Part shown: positions 6,705 through 14,189 of the stretch, one piece after another
How the letters are laid out: each line of letters starts with the position of its first letter
Position numbering within the stretch: the stretch's first letter is position 1
The notes under the pieces: model-generated
The model's database searches: none
What the model saw: only the letters and a program-made list of their open reading frames with translations
Told to the model about the DNA's origin: nothing
Program-made: the position numbers and the translations under genes
Origin: an uncultured Lachnospiraceae bacterium
GTDB taxonomy: Bacteria; Bacillota; Clostridia; Lachnospirales; Lachnospiraceae
NCBI GenBank assembly: GCA_910579275.1
Contig: CAJTTO010000065.1
Span: 1-15,915 of the forward strand
Direction of reading: 5' to 3'
DNA length: 15,915 bases

Positions 6705-6729
6705 AGTATACAGACACAATATCTAGTAC
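6695..6729 (+). promoter_or_regulatory. Candidate NrdR operator (two boxes)
   Basis: The second site, ACACAATATCTAGTAC (6714-6729), matches the NrdR box pattern acaCwAtATnTwGtgt at the core positions. The first site (about 6695-6710) contains the perfect 12-base palindrome TATACTAGTATA (6699-6710), covers the -10, and resembles an NrdR box shortened by one base. Box starts are 19 bases apart, about two helical turns. NrdR is the usual repressor of nrd genes when dATP is plentiful; no nrdR gene is in the window, so this is an inference. Confidence 0.5.
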
Positions 6730-6779
6730 TGGGATAAAATAACACATACAATATAAAAGAAATAGGGAGTATGATTGAA

Positions 6780-8945
6780 ATGGCCGAAGAAAACGATTAT
6801 GGTGTACTTTTTCAACCCAAAAAAACGGTATTTGTAATCAAAAAGGATGGAAGTAAAGAATTATTTAATGTCCAGAAAGTAATTACTGCTGTCGGAAAAT
6901 CCGCGTACCGTGCTTTGACAAAATTTACGGATGACGAGAAGCAGAAGATTTGTAGCGACGTCATCTCAAAAGTTGATGAGATGGAGACAAACGAGATTCC
7001 GATTCCTGTCATGCATAATATTGTCGAGAGCGCCCTTGAGGATGTGAAGCCGGTTGTGGCCAAGAGCTATCGCGACTACAGGAATTATAAGCAGGATTTC
7101 GTGCGTATGATGGATGATGTTTACAAAAAGAGCCAGTCTATCATGTATGTCGGGGATAAAGAGAATGCAAATACTGACTCAGCGCTTGTCTCCACGAAAA
7201 GGAGCTTGATATTTAACCAGTTTAACAAGGAGCTCTACCAGAAGTTTTTCCTGACGACAGAGGAGATACAGGCGTGCAGGGACGGGTATATTTATATACA
7301 TGATATGTCGGCGCGCCGCGATACCATGAACTGCTGTCTCTTTGATGTTAAGAATGTGCTTTCCGGCGGATTTGAGATGGGAAATATTTGGTACAACGAG
7401 CCCAAGTCACTTGACGTGGCATTTGATGTAATCGGTGACATTGTACTCAGTGCGGCAAGTCAGCAGTACGGAGGCTTTACCGTTCCGGAGGTTGATAAGA
7501 TTCTTGCGCCTTATGCGGAGAAGACATACAGGGCATCTGTTGAAAAGTATATTGGGCTTGGCATTGACCAAAAGAAAGCGGAAGAAGTTGCATTTGCTGA
7601 TGTGGAGCGTGAGTTTGAGCAGGGATTTCAAGGATGGGAATATAAATTTAACACCGTAGCCAGCAGCCGTGGAGATTATCCGTTTATCACCGTGACGGCA
7701 GGAATAGGAACAGAACGTTTTGCCAAAATGGCAACCATACAGATGCTGAATGTAAGACGGAAGGGACAGGGCAAAAAGGACTGCAAGAAACCAGTGCTTT
7801 TCCCTAAAATAGTTTTCCTGTACGATGAAAATCTCCATGGTTCGGGAATGCCGCTTGAGGATGTGTTTGAGGCAGGCGTCAAGTGTTCGGCAAAGACCAT
7901 GTATCCTGACTGGCTTAGTCTGACAGGAAAAGGTTATATTGCAAGCATGTACAAGCAGTATGGAAAGGTTATTTCGCCCATGGGATGCAGGGCGTTTCTC
8001 TCACCGTGGTATGAGAGAGGCGGGATGCACCCTGCCGATGAAAAGGACACGCCGGTATTCGTAGGGCGCTTTAATGTCGGTGCAGTGTCGCTGCATCTCC
8101 CGATGATTCTTGCCAAGGCACGGCAGGAGAGTCGGGATTTTTATACAGTACTTGATTATTACCTTAATTTAATCAGGCAGCTGCACATCAGGACTTACGC
8201 ATATCTGGGAAATATGCGTGCGTCGACAAATCCGCTGGCATACTGTGAAGGCGGTTTTCTGGGAGGGCATTTGAAGCTTTCGGACAAGATAAAACCACTC
8301 CTAAAGTCGGCAACTGCCTCCTTTGGCATTACGGCATTTAACGAGCTCCAGATGCTTTATAATGGCAAGTCGCTTGTTGAGGATGGTGCGTTTGCGCTGG
8401 AAGTTCTTGAGTATATTAATAAGGAGGTAACCCGCTTTAAGGAGGAGGACGGGAATCTCTATGCAATATATGGTACGCCGGCAGAGAATCTCTGCGGACT
8501 GCAAGTGAAGCAGTTTCGTGCCCAGTACGGCATCGTTGAGGGTGTTTCAGACAGGGAATATGTCAGCAACAGTTTTCACTGTCATGTGACGGAGGACATT
8601 ACGCCAATTGAAAAACAGGATTTGGAGTACAGGTTCTGGGAGCTGTCCAACGGCGGTAAGATTCAGTATGTCAAATATCCGATTGATTACAACATATCTG
8701 CCATCAAGACACTTGTACGGCGCGCAATGGAAATGGGATTCTATGAGGGAGTGAACTTATCTCTTGCATATTGTGATGACTGTGGCCATCAGGAATTGGA
8801 AATGGACATCTGCCCGAAGTGCGGCAGTAAAAATCTGACGAAGATAGACCGCATGAATGGTTATCTGTCATATTCACGTGTTCATGGTGATACGAGACTA
8901 AATGATGCAAAGATGGCAGAGATTGCGGAACGCAAAAGCATGTAA
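6780..8945 (+). CDS. nrdD: Anaerobic (class III) ribonucleoside-triphosphate reductase NrdD (721 aa)
   Basis: NrdD reduces ribonucleoside triphosphates to deoxy forms anaerobically using a glycyl radical. An ATP-cone allosteric domain covers about residues 10-110 (starts VFVIKKDGSKELF). The catalytic core includes MNCC (183-186), KCSAKTMYPDWLS (about 365-377) and YCEGGFLGGHL (about 488-498). The C-terminal zinc site uses C665, C668, C678 and C681, and the glycyl radical Gly is G694 in RMNGYLS. ATG 6780 is preferred because GGGAG (6765-6769) is 10 bases away; an in-frame ATG at 6771 would sit only 1 base from it. It is followed 19 bases later by its activase gene. Confidence 0.97.
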   Translation: MAEENDYGVLFQPKKTVFVIKKDGSKELFNVQKVITAVGKSAYRALTKFTDDEKQKICSDVISKVDEMETNEIPIPVMHNIVESALEDVKPVVAKSYRDYRNYKQDFVRMMDDVYKKSQSIMYVGDKENANTDSALVSTKRSLIFNQFNKELYQKFFLTTEEIQACRDGYIYIHDMSARRDTMNCCLFDVKNVLSGGFEMGNIWYNEPKSLDVAFDVIGDIVLSAASQQYGGFTVPEVDKILAPYAEKTYRASVEKYIGLGIDQKKAEEVAFADVEREFEQGFQGWEYKFNTVASSRGDYPFITVTAGIGTERFAKMATIQMLNVRRKGQGKKDCKKPVLFPKIVFLYDENLHGSGMPLEDVFEAGVKCSAKTMYPDWLSLTGKGYIASMYKQYGKVISPMGCRAFLSPWYERGGMHPADEKDTPVFVGRFNVGAVSLHLPMILAKARQESRDFYTVLDYYLNLIRQLHIRTYAYLGNMRASTNPLAYCEGGFLGGHLKLSDKIKPLLKSATASFGITAFNELQMLYNGKSLVEDGAFALEVLEYINKEVTRFKEEDGNLYAIYGTPAENLCGLQVKQFRAQYGIVEGVSDREYVSNSFHCHVTEDITPIEKQDLEYRFWELSNGGKIQYVKYPIDYNISAIKTLVRRAMEMGFYEGVNLSLAYCDDCGHQELEMDICPKCGSKNLTKIDRMNGYLSYSRVHGDTRLNDAKMAEIAERKSM

Positions 8946-8964
8946 TGTGGAGGTTATGTAGAAA

Positions 8965-9576
8965 ATGAGATATCATAATATCACGAAAGATGATATGTTA
9001 AATGGTGACGGGCTTCGTGTTGTCTTGTGGGTGGCAGGATGCGATCACTGCTGTAAAGGATGCCAGAATCCCATGACATGGGATCCGGATGGAGGACTGC
9101 AGTTTGACGCTGCGGCAAAGGCAGAAATTTTTGAGCAGCTTGACAAACCGTACATTGAGGGAATTACATTTTCAGGCGGAGATCCGCTCCACTGTGCAAA
9201 TCGGGACGGAGTGAAAGAGCTTGCAAAGGAGATTAAGGAGAAGTATCCCGGTAAAAATATATGGCTTTACACAGGGGAGGTCTGGGAAGATGCGGTGAAA
9301 TATTCCGTGATTCCATATATTGATGTGCTTGTTGATGGCGAATACAAGCAGGATAAGAAAGATACAACGCTTTTATGGAAGGGCAGTAGCAATCAGCGTG
9401 TGATTAATGTACAAGCATCATTGGCACAGGCGGATCCGATAGTTCCGGTACTTCATTGCGGAGACCATGACGATATTCCTATGGGACGTGAAACAACAGG
9501 AATGTCGGAGCAGAATATTATACCATTTAGTGCGAATGGCAGCTGTGCGATTAAGCGAAATGCATGCGAAGCGTAA
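8965..9576 (+). CDS. nrdG: Anaerobic ribonucleotide reductase activating protein NrdG (203 aa)
   Basis: NrdG is the radical-SAM enzyme that generates the glycyl radical on NrdD. The [4Fe-4S] motif CX3CX2C is C26, C30, C33 in AGCDHCCKGCQNP (an extra Cys, C29, is present). The GGDPL SAM-binding motif follows in ITFSGGDPLH. The conserved WKGSSNQRVINVQ motif is near 139-151. Family members usually end soon after this, at about 155-175 residues; here roughly 35-40 further residues of low-complexity, Cys-containing sequence follow. The stop is unambiguous, so this is a real extension or a read-through of a lost stop. It is transcribed with nrdD. Confidence 0.96.
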   Translation: MRYHNITKDDMLNGDGLRVVLWVAGCDHCCKGCQNPMTWDPDGGLQFDAAAKAEIFEQLDKPYIEGITFSGGDPLHCANRDGVKELAKEIKEKYPGKNIWLYTGEVWEDAVKYSVIPYIDVLVDGEYKQDKKDTTLLWKGSSNQRVINVQASLAQADPIVPVLHCGDHDDIPMGRETTGMSEQNIIPFSANGSCAIKRNACEA

Positions 9577-9661
9577 AAACTGCCCAAAAATATCCAACGA
9601 TGTGTGTTGGCATAGGAACTGTGTGTGGAAATGGATTCGCAGGTTTATTGAGGAGGCAGAT

Positions 9662-10114
9662 GTGAAAATAAAGGTGAAATACTTTACAGATAAAGTACAG
9701 AAACTTGAAAAGATATCAAAGGGTAACTGGATAGATTTGCGTGCATCGGAGGATGTCGAGATGAAGCAGGGCGAGTTTAAGCTGATTCCTCTGGGGATTG
9801 CCGTGGAGCTTCCAAAGGGCTATGAGGCACATGTAGTTCCCAGAAGTTCTACATTTAAGAACTTTGGACTGATACAGGTGAATCATCAGGGGGTAATTGA
9901 CGGGCCTGACCGCGAGACAGGAGAGGGCGGATACTGCGGAAATGAGGATCAGTGGTTTGTCCCGATGTATGCGATGCGGGACACCACAATCCATTTGAAT
10001 GACCGCATTTGCCAGTTTCGCATTATGGAACAGCAGCCCGAGCTTGAATTTGAGGAAGTTGCGGAGCTTGCGGGCGCAAATCGCGGAGGATTTGGAACGA
10101 CTGGAAAAAATTAA
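9662..10114 (+). CDS. dut: dUTP diphosphatase (dUTPase), trimeric type (150 aa)
   Basis: It hydrolyses dUTP to dUMP and PPi, keeping uracil out of DNA and feeding dTMP synthesis. The five family motifs are visible: GNWIDLRA (21-28, D25), VPRSS (59-63), NHQGVID (74-80, D80), LNDRICQFRI (112-121) and the Gly-rich C-terminal arm RGGFGTTGKN (141-150). Between motifs III and IV there is an insertion (about 81-98, acidic and Gly-rich) compared with the compact YRGE version. GTG at 9662 is chosen because AGGAGG (9651-9656) is 5 bases upstream and translation from any further upstream start gives non-conserved residues. It lies 85 bases after nrdG and shares its downstream terminator. Confidence 0.95.
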   Translation: MKIKVKYFTDKVQKLEKISKGNWIDLRASEDVEMKQGEFKLIPLGIAVELPKGYEAHVVPRSSTFKNFGLIQVNHQGVIDGPDRETGEGGYCGNEDQWFVPMYAMRDTTIHLNDRICQFRIMEQQPELEFEEVAELAGANRGGFGTTGKN

Positions 10115-10165
10115 GTGTTTTAAAGCTGAGATACCATTCCTTATGAAAGTGACAACTGTTTTGGC

Positions 10166-10202
10166 AAAATAAAAAGGCGTAAGTTATACGTCTTTTTATT
10201 TT
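10166..10202. terminator. Bidirectional intrinsic terminator between dut and the gerA-type gene
   Basis: AAAATAAAAAGGCGTA (10166-10181) pairs with TACGTCTTTTTATTTT (10187-10202), a 16-base stem with one wobble and a 5-base loop. A-run and T-run flank both sides, so it can stop transcription from dut (plus) and from the convergent germination gene (minus, ending at 10214). Confidence 0.9.
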
Positions 10203-10213
10203 GCGGATAAATG

Positions 10214-11614
10214 CTATTCAGCAGACTTTGGCAGCCGGTGCCGGAATAATGCATGGCTGAGTTTCTGCCAGCTGAATGGTATAAGCGGATAGAGATAGCT
10301 TTGACCCGAGACCATTTTGTTCGTGATAATGGCGGCAAAAAACAGGATGACGCCTGCAATATAGCCCCAAACCTGAAACAGTGCAGTCAGTACTAGATTG
10401 ATAAGTCTAAAAAACTTGATGGCATAGCCGAGTTCGTAGCTGGGGTGTGTGTAGTTGGCTATAGCGACAAATGCCATGTACAGCATGATTTCTGCATTGA
10501 ACCACCCGCTCTTGACAGAAAATTCGCCAAGTATCAATGCCGCCATGACACTCAGAGGAGTCGACAGCATATTGGGGGTGTTAACTGCCGCGAGCCGCAG
10601 ACCGTCAATTGCAAGCTCCAAGATTAAAAACTGCCATATGAGCGGTACATTGATATCTTCCTTCACCACGATAAACTGAAATGCGGGTGGAATCCAGTCT
10701 GGATTCTGCATCATGAGCAGGAAGGTTGGTGTAATAAAATAAGTCAGTATTAAAATTAGGAAGCGTGAAAGACGCAGATACGAACCCGTGACTGGCGGGA
10801 AATAGTAGTCGTCTGCCTCCTGTATCATGTCCAGAACACTGATTGGCAGAATCATTGCGGAGGGAGAATTATCAACCAAAATGATAATATTCCCTTCCAG
10901 TATCTGCGCCGCGGCTGTGTCCGGACGTTCAGTATACTTGAATTTCGGAAAAGGATTGTACCATTTTGAGGTATAGAGACACTCCGCGAGACTTTCCTGA
11001 TTCAGCGTCAGAGCATCGACTTTGATGTCTTTGATACGGTCGCGTATTTTTCCCAAAAATTCCTTGTCAACCCTGCTGTCCATATAGCAGAGGACAATGT
11101 CTGTGTTGGATGCTTCTCCGGCGTTGAGCATTTCCATGCGCAGGTCGGTGCTTCGGATGCGTCGGCGTATCAGTGCTGTGTTGAACACAACGGTTTCCAC
11201 AAATCCGTCCTTGGAGCCGCGCAGAACCTTGTCCTTTTCCGGTTCGGACACGCCGCGGGCAGGGTAGGTGCGCGAGTCAATCAAAATACACTCGTCAAAA
11301 CCATCTATGATAATGGCAAATACACCACAGAGGATGTTTTTGGCGATTTCATTAAAGTCTTTTGTGAGATCTACCTCGACATAAGGCATGAGCTGGTTGA
11401 GTTCCTTTGCATTTTGGGGGAGATTGTCAGCTTTTAACCCCATCAGGAACTGTAGAAGTTTTTGCATCAGAACATCTTTGCAGAATCCGTCAACAAAGTA
11501 AAACACAGCATTTTTGTCCCCGATCAGCACATCGCGGCTCACAATATCAAAGGACACTTCCGTATGAAGCAAATCTGCCATATATTGTTTGTTTTGTTCA
11601 AAATTTTGATACAT
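10214..11614 (-). CDS. Spore germination protein of the GerA/SpoVAF family (466 aa)
   Basis: GerA-family A subunits form nutrient germinant receptors in the inner spore membrane, with B (transporter-like) and C (lipoprotein) subunits. The large N-terminal soluble domain (about 1-275) contains the family motif ARGVSEPEKDKVLRGSKDGFV (119-139) followed by NTALIRRRI. The C-terminal part has about five hydrophobic segments (near 284-303, 323-345, 350-364, 374-388 and 403-431). The C-terminus SYLYPLIPFSWQ resembles SpoVAF as well as GerAA, so the subfamily is uncertain. No gerB or gerC gene is adjacent, making this a solitary member. The start at 11614 has only a weak upstream site (AAAGG, about 13 bases away). 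Confidence 0.92.
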   Translation of the reverse strand: MYQNFEQNKQYMADLLHTEVSFDIVSRDVLIGDKNAVFYFVDGFCKDVLMQKLLQFLMGLKADNLPQNAKELNQLMPYVEVDLTKDFNEIAKNILCGVFAIIIDGFDECILIDSRTYPARGVSEPEKDKVLRGSKDGFVETVVFNTALIRRRIRSTDLRMEMLNAGEASNTDIVLCYMDSRVDKEFLGKIRDRIKDIKVDALTLNQESLAECLYTSKWYNPFPKFKYTERPDTAAAQILEGNIIILVDNSPSAMILPISVLDMIQEADDYYFPPVTGSYLRLSRFLILILTYFITPTFLLMMQNPDWIPPAFQFIVVKEDINVPLIWQFLILELAIDGLRLAAVNTPNMLSTPLSVMAALILGEFSVKSGWFNAEIMLYMAFVAIANYTHPSYELGYAIKFFRLINLVLTALFQVWGYIAGVILFFAAIITNKMVSGQSYLYPLIPFSWQKLSHALFRHRLPKSAE

Positions 11615-11655
11615 TTAGATAACCATGCCTTTCTAAGCTATTTGATACTTGGCAT

Positions 11656-11685
11656 CAGTATGTGTCAAAATAAGTTTTTTCATAC
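11656..11685 (-). promoter_or_regulatory. Sigma-G-like forespore promoter for the germination gene
   Basis: On the minus strand, GTATG (11681-11685) and CATACTG (11656-11662) are separated by exactly 18 bases. The known sigma-G pattern is GnATR, 18 bases, CATnnTA; one base differs (final G for A). It lies about 40 bases upstream of the start codon, right for a germinant receptor gene made in the forespore. Confidence 0.4.
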
Positions 11686-11756
11686 ATTTTTTTCAACATA
11701 CATTCAATTAAAAATTATGTTCGATTAAATGATATACTTATTTTATCGTTTGCTCC

Positions 11757-11777
11757 ATGAAAACATATTGTTTTCAT
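11757..11777. repeat. Inverted repeat upstream of cotJA
   Basis: ATGAAAAC (11757-11764) and GTTTTCAT (11770-11777) are perfect inverted copies separated by 5 bases. It lies between the germination gene and cotJA, about 70 bases before the cotJA start. It has no T-run, so an operator is more likely than a terminator. A possible mother-cell -10 (CATATTAT, 11800-11807) follows, but I cannot find a convincing -35. Confidence 0.4.
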
Positions 11778-11846
11778 AGTAGCAATCCCCCCAATCTGAC
11801 ATATTATGATAATAACTATGAAAAAAGAACAAGGAGCGGTACAGAT

Positions 11847-12020
11847 ATGCAGGAATGGAAACCACAGATGCCATATGTAGAACAGTTTCCCGTGGCAATG
11901 GCTTATGTACCATGGCAGAGAAATTGTACAATGTATGAAAATCTCGATGAGGCGTTTAAGACAGGTACGATATTCCCAGAACTCAACAAACCATTTTTAG
12001 GGAGGAGAGTGAAAGGATGA
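11847..12020 (+). CDS. cotJA: Spore coat associated protein CotJA (57 aa)
   Basis: CotJA is a small inner-coat protein of the cotJABC operon, expressed in the mother cell. Recognised by the Pro-rich start, the AYVPWQ motif (about residues 19-24), and the MYENLDEAFKTGTIFPELNKPF stretch (about 29-50) that precedes a basic end. ATG 11847 is chosen because AAGGAG (11831-11836) is 10 bases away; an upstream open frame from 11757 has no ribosome binding site and runs through the inverted repeat. The stop TGA overlaps the cotJB ATG by 4 bases, indicating coupled translation. Confidence 0.93.
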   Translation: MQEWKPQMPYVEQFPVAMAYVPWQRNCTMYENLDEAFKTGTIFPELNKPFLGRRVKG

Positions 12021-12301
12021 ATGCAGGATGTAAACCATGTATGGACTCAGAGCGGCAGAAACTTTTACAGGAAATCAGCAAGGTAGATTTTGTGCTGAAG
12101 GAACTGAACCTTTACCTTGACACCCACCCATATGACCAGCAGGCGATGGAGCGGTTCGGACAATTCAATGCACTGAAGAACAAACTGGTAAAGGACTACA
12201 CGGAAAAGTACGGACCACTTGTACTGAGCATTGTTGACATGGACAGCAGGGAATGGAAATGGGCCACACAGGATTGGCCATGGGAAGGAGGCTATAACTA
12301 A
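12017..12301 (+). CDS. cotJB: Spore coat protein CotJB (94 aa)
   Basis: Second gene of the cotJ operon. Characteristic features are the helical LLQEISKVDFVLKELNLYLDTHP region (about 16-38), the FGQFNALKNKLVKDYTEKYGPL region (about 47-68), and the aromatic end with WKWATQDWPWEGG. The length is normal for the family. Its GGGAGGAGAG ribosome binding site lies inside the end of cotJA. The stop TAA shares its last base with the cotJC ATG, so the three genes form a tightly coupled operon. The function is structural or assembly related in the spore coat; it is not an enzyme. Confidence 0.94.
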   Translation: MNAGCKPCMDSERQKLLQEISKVDFVLKELNLYLDTHPYDQQAMERFGQFNALKNKLVKDYTEKYGPLVLSIVDMDSREWKWATQDWPWEGGYN

Positions 12302-12507
12302 TGTGGAATTATGAAAAGAGATTACAGTATCCCGTTAAGATTACCCAGACCAATCCGCAGATTGCACAAGTGATTATCAGCCAGTACGGCGGTCCGGACG
12401 GCGAGCTTGCGGCGTCAATGCGGTATCTTGCACAGCGGTATACGATGCCTTATAATACGGTTGCAGGTGTGTTGACGGATATTGGTACAGAAGAATATGC
12501 ACCTTGA
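12301..12507 (+). pseudogene. cotJC: 5' fragment of cotJC (manganese-catalase-like coat protein), interrupted
   Basis: CotJC is a mother-cell spore coat protein of the manganese catalase family, normally about 190 residues. The fragment has its authentic start (MWNYEKRLQYPVKI) and the QYGGPDGELAASMRYLAQRY core (about residues 28-47), then runs to DIGTEEYA (61-66). In intact members a HLEM-type motif carrying a metal-ligand Glu and His follows; here the codons become Pro then TGA. The break occurs 12 bases before the stop codon of an oppositely oriented serine recombinase. Only about one third of the gene remains in the window. The missing 3' part may lie at the far end of the inserted element; if so the gene could be rebuilt by excision, so this may be an interrupted rather than a dead gene. 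Confidence 0.9.
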
Positions 12508-12519
12508 TGTTGGATATCA

Positions 12520-14112
12520 TCAAAGGCGCAGTTTCACCTCAAGATTGATGGAAGTGTCGCTCCATGCTCCATGCATGCCGGGGCCGGTCAGCCTTGTAGG
12601 CCTTTCACGGCTGTATATGATTTTTTCAATACATCTTTTCAAAAGTACATTTTTCTGTTCGGCATCAATTGCATTGTTGTTTAATGCTTCAAGCGCATCC
12701 GTGAAGCGGTCTATGCGCTCCTGATAGTCAATGGGTGACGGTGCGGAAGAGTATGCTTTTGCAAGGGCAGCTTTGACATCCGACTGCTCTTTGATAACCT
12801 TTTCATTCAGTTTGTCAAAGATTTCCTTTGGCATGCCTTCCTCAGAATATTTTTCCCACTGCCTAATTTCCTTTTGCTTCAGGGCTTCCAGTTTTGCCTC
12901 CAGCTGGGCTGTCATTTTTTTGTGTAAGTGAACAGAGAGTGTGTCTTCGTTTTTTAGCTGTATTTCAAAATCAGCTATGCTGCATTTCAGGATGTCATCT
13001 ATCCGGGCGAGGATTTCACTGTACAGGCAGGATCCGGTATTGCAGTGAAATTGTCCGTCGCAAAGGAGCCGCGGGGCAGAGCGCTGTGATCCATCGGAGC
13101 GTTTGTAATACCTTAAAGACATGGCTCTGCCACAGGAACAATACACAAGCCCGGCGAGCGGATTGCGTACCTTGGTCGTTGCCTTGGCTCTATGGTTCCT
13201 GCCTTTTTTAGCCTGTGCAGCCTGAAAAAGTTCGTTTGATATAATGGCTTCATGCTTTCCGTCGTATATCATAAAATCACCATCTTTTGATTTGGGACGT
13301 GTTTTGACAGCTTCCTGATTATCTATCACAGTAACAGTTTTTCGCCAGTTCCATTTGACTTTTCCAATGTAATGTACATTTGACAGCATGTCAACAATGC
13401 CTTCTGGAGACCAGTGGGCACCTTTGGGAGGTTTGATGTTCAGGGAATCCAGATGGTTACAGATTTTCTGTCTGCCCATGTCGTGATTGACATACAGATC
13501 AAAAATCATACGCACAACAGCAGCCTGTTCTTCATTTATTTTAAGAGTAGGACACTTACGTTTGCCATCCATCACAACAGTTCGGTCATAACCGTATGGG
13601 GGAATGGAGCCGATATAGTTGCCCTGGCTGACGGATAAAAGTCGCCCGCGGTTCATAATCTTTTTCTGGTATTCGAGGAATTCATTTCCGCGCTTCAGCT
13701 CACGCTCAAACATGTCGCGGTCATATTCATCCTGAAGATTATAGATTTTCATGGGGGTAATAATCATGGTATTGGTATAGCGGAAAATTTTGATGATGCG
13801 TCCGGCATCCTCCAAATCACCACGGCTAAGTCTCTGGACTTCGACGACAAGGACGCCCCGGATACGCGGGTTTTCAATCAGCTTCAGCAGCTTAATCATT
13901 TCAGGGCGGTCATCAATTGTTTCCCCGGACACGACTTCACGGAGAATATGTTCTTCTGGCACATTTGAATCCATGTTTCGAATTGACCATTCGGACAGGA
14001 TTGCCTCGTGTCTTGACAATACTTCCTCAACTGACAGGGAAGGATCATCAGAGCGCGACTTGCGAAGGTATTCTAATACTTCATTCGGCCTGAAAGTATA
14101 GTTTTCGTACAT
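12520..14112 (-). CDS. Large serine recombinase / site-specific DNA recombinase (530 aa)
   Basis: Large serine recombinases integrate and excise elements between attB and attP, and in sporulating Firmicutes they rebuild split spore genes. The N-terminal resolvase domain (about 10-150) has the nucleophile S19 in YLRKS and the RLSRGD motif (94-99). The recombinase domain starts near residue 165 (GSIPPYGYDR) and continues to about 305. A zinc-ribbon uses C325, C327 and C351, C357 or C362. A coiled-coil region covers about 375-480, as used for synapsis control. The ribosome binding site AGGAGG is 7 bases from the ATG. It lies convergent to and directly beside the truncated cotJC, the standard place for an att-proximal recombinase. 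Length and motifs are complete, so it is probably functional. Confidence 0.96.
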   Translation of the reverse strand: MYENYTFRPNEVLEYLRKSRSDDPSLSVEEVLSRHEAILSEWSIRNMDSNVPEEHILREVVSGETIDDRPEMIKLLKLIENPRIRGVLVVEVQRLSRGDLEDAGRIIKIFRYTNTMIITPMKIYNLQDEYDRDMFERELKRGNEFLEYQKKIMNRGRLLSVSQGNYIGSIPPYGYDRTVVMDGKRKCPTLKINEEQAAVVRMIFDLYVNHDMGRQKICNHLDSLNIKPPKGAHWSPEGIVDMLSNVHYIGKVKWNWRKTVTVIDNQEAVKTRPKSKDGDFMIYDGKHEAIISNELFQAAQAKKGRNHRAKATTKVRNPLAGLVYCSCGRAMSLRYYKRSDGSQRSAPRLLCDGQFHCNTGSCLYSEILARIDDILKCSIADFEIQLKNEDTLSVHLHKKMTAQLEAKLEALKQKEIRQWEKYSEEGMPKEIFDKLNEKVIKEQSDVKAALAKAYSSAPSPIDYQERIDRFTDALEALNNNAIDAEQKNVLLKRCIEKIIYSRERPTRLTGPGMHGAWSDTSINLEVKLRL

Positions 14113-14139
14113 AATAGAACCTCCTAAAATACGTTTGAA

Positions 14140-14168
14140 AAAAATGTGTCAGAATCTGACACATTTTT
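14140..14168 (-). terminator. Perfect 14-bp inverted repeat between hicB and the recombinase gene
   Basis: AAAAATGTGTCAGA (14140-14153) and TCTGACACATTTTT (14155-14168) are perfect inverted copies around one base. On the minus strand the hairpin ends in a run of T, a standard intrinsic terminator for hicAB. It starts 28 bases before the recombinase start codon. Confidence 0.75.
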
Positions 14169-14173
14169 ATGTG

Positions 14174-14189
14174 ATTGCGATGTCGCAAT
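14174..14189. repeat. Short inverted repeat at the hicB stop
   Basis: ATTGCGA (14174-14180) and TCGCAAT (14183-14189) are perfect arms with a 2-base spacer, ending at the hicB stop codon. It is too tight to form a good hairpin as RNA, so a protein-binding site is possible. Its role is unknown. Confidence 0.35.

Noticed and set aside
9467..9661. Longer dut reading frame beginning inside nrdG
   Set aside because: The extra 65 residues have no dUTPase similarity and AGGAGG marks the GTG at 9662.
11757..11846. Longer cotJA start at 11757
   Set aside because: No ribosome binding site, no family similarity, and it runs through an inverted repeat; the AAGGAG-preceded ATG at 11847 gives the normal CotJA.
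12482..12724. Plus-strand ORF whose early codons read HLD, resembling the HLEM that should follow in cotJC
   Set aside because: Only three residues match, it is in another frame, and the rest is antisense to the serine recombinase. It would require two small deletions, so coincidence is more likely.
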